From: Prolixibacteraceae bacterium UBA6029
GTDB lineage: Bacteria > Bacteroidota > Bacteroidia > Bacteroidales > Prolixibacteraceae
Length of the DNA stretch: 64,000 bases
Assembly: GCA_002429385.1 (NCBI GenBank)
Contig: DIZL01000076.1
Span: 32,215 to 96,214 of the forward strand
Direction of reading: 5' to 3'
Shown: positions 8,411 through 15,916 of the stretch, piece after piece
Layout of the letters: every line of letters begins with the position of its first letter
Position numbering within the stretch: the stretch's first letter is position 1
Translations under genes and position numbers: made by a program
The notes under the pieces: generated by a model
What the model was told of the DNA's origin: nothing
Seen by the model: only the letters and a program-made list of their open reading frames with translations
Databases searched by the model: none

Positions 8411-10390
8411 ATGACAGGCGAATCTTTAAACATACAACAAGACCAGTTGGAAAAGCTGAAACAACTTTTCCCTGAAACCCTTACAGAAGGTAAAATTGAT
8501 TGGGAAAAACTTCAGGCAACGCTCGGGAAAGAAAACATCGAGTTTAGCAACGAACGCTATGTTTTGAATTGGGCTGGAAAATCGGAAGCTTTTAAGGTTT
8601 TGCAACAATCAACTACTGCAACACTTAAACCTGTTCCTGAAGAATCGATCAATTTTGAGACGACTGAGAATGTCTTTATTGAAGGCGAAAACCTTGAAGT
8701 GCTGAAGGTATTACAGAAGTCTTACTACGGAAAAATAAAAGTCATAGAAATTGACCCACCATACAATACCGGAAACGACAGTTTTATTTACCCCGATAGT
8801 TTTAAAGAGAGCAAAGAAGAATACCAGAAACGCATTGGCGAAAAAGACGAAGAAGGCTATTTGATGAAGGAAGGTTTCTTCCGTAAGAACAGCCGCGATA
8901 GCGGACATTACCACAGCAACTGGCTTAGCATGATGTACCCACGTCTGTTCCTTGCTAAAAACCTGTTGCGTGATGATGGGGTAATTTTCGTTCATATTGA
9001 CGATAACGAAGTGCATAATCTTAGGATGATAATGAATGAAATATTTGGAGAAGAAAATTTTGTAGTTGAATTTGTTTGGCAATCCAAAAAAGGCGGAGGC
9101 AGTGATAATTCCAGAGCTGTTAAGGATCATGAATATGTTTTATGTTTTTGTAAGAATAATGACGAAAGCCCTTTGTCAAAAATTTTAATTGAATCTGAAG
9201 AATTAGATAACGAAGATGAAAAGGGAAAATATAGAAGAGGACGCGAATTAAATAAATGGGGATCGAATTCGCGAAGGGAAGATCGACCAACAATGTATTT
9301 CCCGGTAAAAGGGCCGATGGGAGAAGATGTTTTTCCTATAAGAAATGACGGATCTGAAGGATGTTGGAGATGGGGAAAAACAAAAATGGCAGAAATTGTT
9401 GCAGAGGGAAACGCAGAATTTAGCATGAGGGACGATGGTACTTATATCGTTTATGAAAAAATCAGAAATCAAGATCCAAGATTAAAACCATACAGAACGT
9501 GGCTAAAGGACGTGGACACAACTGCGGATGGATCAAAAGAGGTGAAGGACCTTTTTGATGGTAAAAAAGTTTTCAGTTTTCCTAAACCATTAAGTCTTGC
9601 TAAAACGCTTATGAAAATCGGCTTTAGTGATGAAGAAGACATCCTTTTAGATTTCTTTTCTGGTTCAGGAACAAATGGGCAAGCAGTAATGGAATTAAAC
9701 AGAGAAGAAAATTCTAATAGGAAATTCATTTTAGTACAATTGCCGGAGGTGTGTGATGAAGCAAGCGAAGCCTTTAAAGCTGGCTATAAAACCATTGCCG
9801 ATATCTCAAAAGAAAGAATCCGAAGGGCAATCAATAGTCTGAAGAATGAAAATGAAATATTGAATGTTAAGAAAGCCGGAGAAATAAAATTTGAAGATGA
9901 ACCCAATAAGGTAAATCAAGATTTAGGCTTCAAGGTTTTCAAACTATCCTCTTCTAATTTTAAAATATGGAGAGGGAGTGAAATAACAGATGAAAATCTG
10001 GAACAAGAACTTGAACTGTTTACCAATCCGGTACGCGAAGGCAGCGAAAAGGAGAATATGCTTTATGAGTTAATCCTCAAAGCCGGGTATTTACTAACCG
10101 ACAAAGTGGAATTCGTTGTTGTGATCCCGAAGACTTGGGAGAAGCAATCTCATTCTGAAAAGCCGATTGCTTCGGGGAAAAACCCTCGCAATGACGGGTA
10201 TTATTCGGTAAATGATGGAGAGTTGATTATTGCTTTGGAAGAAATGAATCAGGAAATCATTGAAACAATTATTGCTGCCAAACCGAAAAAGGTAATTACC
10301 CTTGATCAGCTATTTACAGGCAACGACCAATTGAAGACCAATACGGTATTGCAGATGAAGGATGCTGAGATTGATTTTAAAACGATATAA
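8411..10390 (+). CDS. Type III restriction-modification system methyltransferase (Mod)
   Basis: This 659-residue protein is an adenine-specific DNA methyltransferase of the beta group. The catalytic motif DPPYNTGND (about 115-123) precedes the SAM-binding motif DFFSGSGT (about 413-420). Length and layout fit type III Mod subunits, which recognise a short asymmetric site and modify one strand; the variable middle (about 220-390) would hold target recognition. It is followed after 14 bp by an accessory ATPase-like gene and then by res. The region is visibly richer in A+T than the neighbouring housekeeping genes, which suits acquired defence DNA, though no integrase is present. Confidence 0.92.
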   Translation: MTGESLNIQQDQLEKLKQLFPETLTEGKIDWEKLQATLGKENIEFSNERYVLNWAGKSEAFKVLQQSTTATLKPVPEESINFETTENVFIEGENLEVLKVLQKSYYGKIKVIEIDPPYNTGNDSFIYPDSFKESKEEYQKRIGEKDEEGYLMKEGFFRKNSRDSGHYHSNWLSMMYPRLFLAKNLLRDDGVIFVHIDDNEVHNLRMIMNEIFGEENFVVEFVWQSKKGGGSDNSRAVKDHEYVLCFCKNNDESPLSKILIESEELDNEDEKGKYRRGRELNKWGSNSRREDRPTMYFPVKGPMGEDVFPIRNDGSEGCWRWGKTKMAEIVAEGNAEFSMRDDGTYIVYEKIRNQDPRLKPYRTWLKDVDTTADGSKEVKDLFDGKKVFSFPKPLSLAKTLMKIGFSDEEDILLDFFSGSGTNGQAVMELNREENSNRKFILVQLPEVCDEASEAFKAGYKTIADISKERIRRAINSLKNENEILNVKKAGEIKFEDEPNKVNQDLGFKVFKLSSSNFKIWRGSEITDENLEQELELFTNPVREGSEKENMLYELILKAGYLLTDKVEFVVVIPKTWEKQSHSEKPIASGKNPRNDGYYSVNDGELIIALEEMNQEIIETIIAAKPKKVITLDQLFTGNDQLKTNTVLQMKDAEIDFKTI

Positions 10391-10404
10391 AAAAGTAAAT
10401 ACCC

Positions 10405-11574
10405 ATGAACGCAATAGAATTACTTGATATATTGAGCACAGGTGAAACCAGCAAAGTGCAGTTTAAAGAAAAAATGCCTCATTCTGAAAGTATGTCGAGA
10501 GAGATAGTGGCAATGTCAAACTCTATAGGCGGGATTATATTACTTGGCGTTAAAGATGTTACTGGAATAGTAACTGGTCTGTCACACGATGAAGTGGAAG
10601 AGTACGATCGGGTAATTTCTCATATTGCCGATAATCTAAAACCACCTGTATATTTGGCAACAGAGGTAATAAAAATTGAGGTCAGTAATAGTTTTAAAAA
10701 TGTTTTAGTCGTTTATGTAAATGAAGGAATTAACAAACCGTACAAAACAGCCCATGGAGAAATTTATATCAAACAAGCCTCCAATAAAAGACTTTTGACT
10801 GATAATGCTGAGATAATGCGACTATTTCAAAACAGTGGCAACTTATTGGCCGACGAAATGGAAGTATATGGAACATCAGTTGAAGATATTGATGAAAAGA
10901 GATTTGTTGAATATTTTAAGAAGGAATTTGATAAAACCATTGAAGAAAAAGGGTTGACATTTGAACAGGCATTACGAGCAAAACGAATTTTAAAGAATAA
11001 TCAACTTACTTTAGCCGGACTATTATTCTTTGGCAAAGATCCACAAAGTATAAAACCAGCCTTCACCATTAAGGCTGTTTCTTATTTTGGTAATGATATC
11101 TCGGGTATAAATTATCGCAGTAAAAAAGACTTAATTGGTACAATTCCGGAACTATTTGAGCAATCAATTGAGTTTTTAAACAGTAATCTTGACTCAATTC
11201 AAATAGGAAACAATTTTAATATAAAGGGGAAATTAGAAGTGTCTCCTATCGCTTTAGAAGAGTTAATTCAAAATGCCTTAGTTCATCGAGATTATTTTAA
11301 GAACGCACCCATCAGATTACTGATTTTTGATAATCGGATTGAAATAATAAGTCCCGGAAAGCTACCTAATAGTCTTACCGTTGAGGATATTAAATACGGG
11401 AATCCTGTTATCAGGAATAACCAAATAGTTGCTTTTAGTATACACGTATTGCCATTTAGTGGTTTAGGCTCCGGTATTAAACGCGCATTGAATGAAGAAC
11501 CAAATATTGAATTGATTAATGATGTTGATGGAGAACAGTTTATTGTAAAAATTCCACGACCAGAAAAGAAATAA
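10405..11574 (+). CDS. AlbA_2 / HATPase_c_4 domain protein within the RM operon
   Basis: The protein has 389 residues. The N-terminal part (ETSKVQFKE to about residue 130) looks like the AlbA_2 (Schlafen-type AAA_4) nucleic-acid-binding domain, with the glycine-rich SNSIGGIILLGVKD stretch. The C-terminal third holds ALEELIQNALVHRDY and IFDNRIEIISPGKLP, the GHKL-like HATPase_c_4 signature. Such proteins are annotated as putative transcriptional regulators or RNA-binding/ATP-binding proteins and often accompany defence loci. It sits 14 bp after mod, and its stop codon directly precedes the res ATG, so it is translated from the same message. Its role in restriction is unknown. Confidence 0.85.
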   Translation: MNAIELLDILSTGETSKVQFKEKMPHSESMSREIVAMSNSIGGIILLGVKDVTGIVTGLSHDEVEEYDRVISHIADNLKPPVYLATEVIKIEVSNSFKNVLVVYVNEGINKPYKTAHGEIYIKQASNKRLLTDNAEIMRLFQNSGNLLADEMEVYGTSVEDIDEKRFVEYFKKEFDKTIEEKGLTFEQALRAKRILKNNQLTLAGLLFFGKDPQSIKPAFTIKAVSYFGNDISGINYRSKKDLIGTIPELFEQSIEFLNSNLDSIQIGNNFNIKGKLEVSPIALEELIQNALVHRDYFKNAPIRLLIFDNRIEIISPGKLPNSLTVEDIKYGNPVIRNNQIVAFSIHVLPFSGLGSGIKRALNEEPNIELINDVDGEQFIVKIPRPEKK

Positions 11575-13656
11575 ATGAAACTTCACTTTGACAGCAAGCA
11601 GGAATTTCAGTTGGAGGCGGTAAAAGCCATCACCGATATTTTTGAAGGACAACCATTAAGTACCAGCGATTTTGAATTTGCCATCAATCAGACAGGCGAA
11701 TTACTTACCGAAAATGGGTTTGGGAACAAACTCCGTTTTTCACAGCTCGAACAGTTAACCGGAAACATTCAACAGGTTCAGGGAAATAACGGATTAAAAG
11801 TTTCGACTGAAGATGAAATCATCAGTAATGGTTGGAACTTTTCGGTTGAAATGGAGACCGGCACCGGTAAAACGTATGTCTATCTGCGTACAATTTATGA
11901 GTTGAATAAGCTTTATGGATTCAAAAAGTTTGTAATTGTGGTACCTTCGGTTGCCATTCGTGAAGGGGTAATGAAAAATCTTGAAATTACGGACGAACAC
12001 TTCCAGAATCTTTATGACAAAGTTCCGGTTACGTCTAATGTTTACGATAGCAGAAAGGTTTCCAACCTAAGGGGTTTTGCATCCGCAAATACCATTCAGG
12101 TATTAGTCATCAACATCGATTCGTTTGCAAAAGATGAAAATATCATCAACAAGCCAAACGACAAACTAACAGGGAAAAGGCCTATTGAATTTATACAGAG
12201 CTGCAACCCGTTTGTAATTGTTGACGAGCCACAAAATATGGAAACGGAAATCCGCAAGCGTGCAATCACAAACCTTAGTCCGCTTTGCACGCTTCGCTAT
12301 TCTGCAACACATACAAACCGCTACAACCTGGTTTACTCGCTCAATCCGGTAAAAGCATATGATTTGGGACTGGTAAAACAGATAGAAGTTGATTCGGTAG
12401 TGAGTGAAAATGATTTTAACAGTCCTTTTCTTCAATTGGAAAATATTACCCGAACAGGAAATGCGATTAAAGCAAAAATAAAAATAGATGTTGCAGCAAC
12501 AGATGGGATCAACAGAAAATCGGTTATGGCAAGCGGTAAAAATCTTGACTTGTTCTTGTTATCAAATAGAAATGAAAGATACGATGGTCTGAAGATATAC
12601 GAAATAGATTTTGGCAATGAACAAATTGAGTTAAACAACGGAGTTGTTTTGATGAAAGGTGAAACGCAAGGCGGAATGAACGATGAAGTCATGCGTTTTA
12701 TGATTGCCAAAACAGTAGAAGAACATCTAAAGAAGGAAAAAAGCTACAAGGACAAGGGGATAAAAGTGCTTTCGCTTTTCTTCATCGATAAAGTAAAAAA
12801 TTACCGTGAGTACGATTTGGAAGGAAACCCGGTTAAAGGAAAGTTTGCCAAATGGTTTGAAGAGATTTATCAGATGGAAATTGCCAAACCAATATATAAA
12901 GGGTTAAATGCTTATCCAGTTGACGATCTTCATAACGGATATTTCTCGCAAGACAACAAAGGCAGAGTAAAAGATACAGGAGGTGAAACGCAATTAGACG
13001 ACGACACCTACAAACTGATTATGCAAGATAAAGAAAAGCTGCTTGATGCAAATGTTCCGCTTCGGTTTATATTCAGCCATTCAGCTTTGCGCGAAGGTTG
13101 GGACAATCCCAATGTGTTTCAGATATGCACCTTAAACGAAACAAAATCAGTCATTAAAAAACGGCAGGAAATTGGGCGGGGTTTGCGTTTATCGGTAAAT
13201 CAGGAAGGACAGCGCATTTTTGACCGAAATATTAATAAGCTTACAGTTATTGCAAACGAACGTTATGAGGATTTTGCAAAGGCATTGCAAAAAGAAATTC
13301 AGGAAGACTGTGGAGTAAATTTCTCAGGTAAAATAAAAGATAAAAGCAAAAGCGAAAAGGTTAACTTTAGAAAAGGATTTGAGGCTGATCCTAAATTCTT
13401 ACAGATTTGGGAGAAGATACGGTTTCAAACAAAATACAGTGTCGATTATAATACCCAAAAACTGATTTTGCTTGCGGCAAATGCGGTAAGCAAAATGGAT
13501 GAAAAGAAAAAACCGACCATCCGGTCAACGAAGAAAAGAGTATTGATTACTGACGAAGATGTGAATGGACAATTAGTGAGCGACAGCGCAAACAACGATT
13601 ATGGTCCCGATAAATATCGGGATGACCTGATATGTTGGCTTACATTCAAAACCTAA
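11575..13656 (+). CDS. Type III restriction enzyme Res, helicase part (frameshifted gene)
   Basis: The 693 residues contain the superfamily-2 helicase core: Walker A METGTGKTYV (about 93), Walker B DEPQNME (about 217), FSHSALREGWDNP near 500 and motif VI QEIGRGLRL near 530. Type III Res proteins of this kind normally continue through a PD-(D/E)xK nuclease domain. Here the frame ends at 13656, and homologous sequence resumes in the next two frames (13632-13946 and 13925-14230). Restored, it would be about 885 residues. Without the downstream part the protein would translocate but lack its nuclease. The break is either genuine decay or an assembly error. Confidence 0.85.
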   Translation: MKLHFDSKQEFQLEAVKAITDIFEGQPLSTSDFEFAINQTGELLTENGFGNKLRFSQLEQLTGNIQQVQGNNGLKVSTEDEIISNGWNFSVEMETGTGKTYVYLRTIYELNKLYGFKKFVIVVPSVAIREGVMKNLEITDEHFQNLYDKVPVTSNVYDSRKVSNLRGFASANTIQVLVINIDSFAKDENIINKPNDKLTGKRPIEFIQSCNPFVIVDEPQNMETEIRKRAITNLSPLCTLRYSATHTNRYNLVYSLNPVKAYDLGLVKQIEVDSVVSENDFNSPFLQLENITRTGNAIKAKIKIDVAATDGINRKSVMASGKNLDLFLLSNRNERYDGLKIYEIDFGNEQIELNNGVVLMKGETQGGMNDEVMRFMIAKTVEEHLKKEKSYKDKGIKVLSLFFIDKVKNYREYDLEGNPVKGKFAKWFEEIYQMEIAKPIYKGLNAYPVDDLHNGYFSQDNKGRVKDTGGETQLDDDTYKLIMQDKEKLLDANVPLRFIFSHSALREGWDNPNVFQICTLNETKSVIKKRQEIGRGLRLSVNQEGQRIFDRNINKLTVIANERYEDFAKALQKEIQEDCGVNFSGKIKDKSKSEKVNFRKGFEADPKFLQIWEKIRFQTKYSVDYNTQKLILLAANAVSKMDEKKKPTIRSTKKRVLITDEDVNGQLVSDSANNDYGPDKYRDDLICWLTFKT

Positions 13657-13946
13657 CTGAATTGACACGTAGTACCATTTTGGAAATACTTAAGACTTCG
13701 AAACGAATGAAGGAGTTGTTAATCAATCCTCAGTTGTTTATGGACAATACTGTTTCAATAATCAAATACGAATTACATCAGTTAATGATTGATGGAATTA
13801 AGTATGAAAAAATCGGAGGTAAGATATACGAAATGGCCTTATTCGATGACAGTGACTTTGAAATTTACCTTGACGAGTTTACTCACACTGTGCCGACAGT
13901 TCAAAAACTATTTATGAAAACTATATGCCGCTCGACAGTGGAGTAG
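13632..13946 (+). pseudogene. Res fragment 2 (frame-shifted continuation)
   Basis: The frame reads MLAYIQNLTELTRSTI and YELHQLMIDGIKYEKIGG, the linker that follows the helicase core in type III Res proteins. It is shifted by -1 relative to the upstream frame. Adding one C to the CC at about 13626 would join them as RDDPDMLAYIQ, close to the usual PDILAYIQ. It is unlikely to be an independent gene. Confidence 0.8.
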
Positions 13947-14230
13947 AAAATCAGTTTGCACGGGATTGTGAAAGCAGTGAAGACATTGAATTTTATTTTA
14001 AACTTCCATTCTGGTTCAAAATTCCAACTCCCATTGGTACTTATAACCCTGATTGGGCTATAGTATTTCAAGGAGAAAAGAAGATCTATTTTGTTGCTGA
14101 GACAAAATCTTCAGGTCAGGAATTGAGAGGAAGCGAGAAATTGAAAATTGAATGCGGCAAAGCACATTTCAGGAATTTTGATGATGTAAACTATAGAAGA
14201 GTTACGTCGGTAACTGATCTAAATAATTAA
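13925..14230 (+). pseudogene. Res fragment 3 with PD-(D/E)xK nuclease motif (frame-shifted continuation)
   Basis: The frame reads NYMPLDSGVENQFARD, FYFKLPFWFKIPTPIGTYNPDWAIV and FVAETKSSG, written here in pieces. The PD...ETK pair is the nuclease signature of type III Res. A second -1 shift separates it from fragment 2; adding one T to the TTT at about 13912 would restore the frame. It ends near where Res proteins normally end, so only the two shifts seem to break the gene. No separate gene is likely here. Confidence 0.8.
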
Positions 14231-14271
14231 AATTTGGCCATTAGGAACAGTTATCTGGAAATTCAGGACAA

Positions 14272-15216
14272 CTAAGTTTCTTCTTTCAAATACCTCAGGT
14301 TTCGTTTCAGCCCTTCAAAACGAGCTCGTTTGACAGCTGAGTTACGGAACAACTCGTTAAACGTGGGCTTGTCCATTTCAGTCCATTCTTCTTTGGTGAG
14401 CTTCAACAGCCTGGGGTGGGCTATAAAAGCAGGTTCTTGATGAACTTCAGTTTTCAAATTCCAGGGACATACATCCTGACAGATATCACAGCCAAACACC
14501 CTGTTTTCGAACTTACCTTTCAATGAAGGATCAATTTCATTGTGATTCTCTATAGTCTGATACGAAATGCAGAGACGGGCATCCAAAACATAGGGGGCAA
14601 CAATGGCCTTTGTGGGGCAGGCATCGATGCAACGTGTACAGGTTCCGCAATGATCATGAACAGTACGTCCTTCTGCAGGCAATTCCAGATCAATGATCAG
14701 CTCACCGATGAAAAAGAAGCTGCCATGTTCGGGCGAGAGGAGGTTTGTATTCTTGCCGATCCAGCCTAAACCGGCACGGGCAGCCCAGGCACGGTCAAGG
14801 ACGGGAGCCGAATCAACCAGGCAACGGCCCTCGCAGGGAGCAATTTCAGACTGAATAAAACGGAGCAATTCACCCAGTTTATCCTTCATCACAAAATGAT
14901 AATCCGTTCCGTAAGCATATTTCGACAGTACCGGCGCTTGTTCATCCTCCTGCTTTTCGCCAGGGAAATAATTCAGCAGTACCGAAATAACGGAGCGGGC
15001 ATTGTCGACCAATAGCCTAGGATCTAGCCGTTTATCCACGTTATTGGCCATGTAATGCATACCACCATGCATCTCCTTCTGAAGCCAGTCGAGTAGACGT
15101 TCTTTCTCCTCAGCAAGGAACCGGGCTTCAGAGATCCCGCAATCGAGGAACCCCAATTCTTTAGCTTTGGCCTTGATCTGAGCGGATGCGTTCGTTAATG
15201 TTGTTATCATGAGCAT
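14272..15216 (-). CDS. queG: Epoxyqueuosine reductase
   Basis: The protein has 314 residues and catalyses the last step of queuosine synthesis, reducing epoxyqueuosine in tRNA with a cobalamin and two 4Fe-4S clusters. The two cluster motifs are CGTCTRCIDACPTKAI and CDICQDVCPWN, about 50 residues apart. LVDSAPVLDRAWAARAGLGWIGKN is the conserved QueG core before them. Two in-frame ATGs lie at 15216 and 15210. The gene is monocistronic, running towards the res remnant, with a promoter box at 15231-15238. Confidence 0.95.
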   Translation of the reverse strand: MLMITTLTNASAQIKAKAKELGFLDCGISEARFLAEEKERLLDWLQKEMHGGMHYMANNVDKRLDPRLLVDNARSVISVLLNYFPGEKQEDEQAPVLSKYAYGTDYHFVMKDKLGELLRFIQSEIAPCEGRCLVDSAPVLDRAWAARAGLGWIGKNTNLLSPEHGSFFFIGELIIDLELPAEGRTVHDHCGTCTRCIDACPTKAIVAPYVLDARLCISYQTIENHNEIDPSLKGKFENRVFGCDICQDVCPWNLKTEVHQEPAFIAHPRLLKLTKEEWTEMDKPTFNELFRNSAVKRARFEGLKRNLRYLKEET

Positions 15217-15230
15217 CTGATTTCAGGAAT

Positions 15231-15238
15231 CAAAATTA
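15231..15238 (-). promoter_or_regulatory. -7 promoter box for queG
   Basis: The minus strand reads TAATTTTG here, matching TAnnTTTG, 15-21 nt before the two possible queG starts. No good TTG box is seen upstream. Confidence 0.4.
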
Positions 15239-15395
15239 GCTGAATAAGTTGAACTATGACACTATTTGGGTTCCATGGGAATTGCTTTTTAAAGAAAATG
15301 TGAATTATTTGCTAATTGAATACTTCGCATTCAAAGCTCCTTCTAAAAGCATGTTAGTGGAAAGTCCATGCCCTAAAGTTACTGATCGGAGCAAT

Positions 15396-15590
15396 GCCGT
15401 CGTAGTCTGGGTCGGGTTTGGATGGGGATTGAGAGGGGTTTCCTTCGGTATATCTGTACTATGACTGATCTATAACTATACTAATATCTAAATTTTATTA
15501 CAGTTATAGATCAATCATAGATTAATTGATCCGAAGCAAACCCCACTCAATGCCTACCCGGATCTCTTCTGTGTAGCTCGAAAGTAGGTT
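15396..15590 (+). repeat. Inverted-repeat element with 11-bp periodic core (family B, copy 1)
   Basis: The core from 15451 falls into 11-bp units such as TATCTGTACTA, TGACTGATCTA and TAACTATACTA. A 19-bp arm (15460-15478) pairs with 15502-15520 with one mismatch. Further out, GAGAGGGGTTTCCTTCGG (15431-15448) pairs with the strand opposite CCGAAGCAAACCCC. The left side is G-rich. Both flanks recur at 37102-37298 in the opposite orientation: left GGGTTTGGATGGGG, and right GTGTAGCTCGAAAGTAGGT against GTGCAGGTCGAAAGCAGGT. The rest of the 700-bp gap (15217-15916) shows only promoter-like sequence near 15870. Confidence 0.85.
15409..15438 (+). other. Potential G-quadruplex motif in family B element
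   Basis: Four G-runs (15409-15411, 15414-15416, 15424-15427, 15435-15438) are separated by 2, 7 and 7 nt, which meets the classical G3+N1-7 rule. The same arrangement occurs in the other family B copy. Confidence 0.5.
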
Positions 15591-15916
15591 CTTTGCTTTC
15601 CTGATGAAAATCTGAATGGTGAGAAAATTGGTGTCCGGTGTCAATGGGTTCATTGCTGAATCATTTCGTCAGACTTTGGTATCTTTATATTCGAAGGTTA
15701 AAGATACAAAATTTAGCGTAAAAAACATACAATCCAAACGGGAACAGTCGTTTAAAGAATAAATAAAAGGTGGAAAGACTCCTGGTTGCACCGAATGATC
15801 GTTACAAAGAAAAAATTCTGAAATGTAAAAAGCGATTTCCCTGTCATTTTCACATTAATTACAATAATTATCTAATTTTACACGACCATAATACCAAACC
15901 ATCAGAACGATATTCC

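Noticed and set aside
13632..14230. Two independent small genes after res, or programmed -1 frameshifting
   Set aside because: Both read as continuous parts of the Res protein. There is no typical slippery heptamer in frame at either site, and two successive -1 events would be unusual.
7617..14250. tRNA-Phe as the attachment site of a genomic island carrying the type III RM genes
   Set aside because: I looked for a copy of the tRNA 3' end near 14230-14270 and saw none, and there is no integrase in the region. AT-rich composition alone is not enough.
15249..15464. Small plus-strand ORF between queG and the receptor
   Set aside because: It overlaps the conserved family B flank and shows no protein-like pattern.
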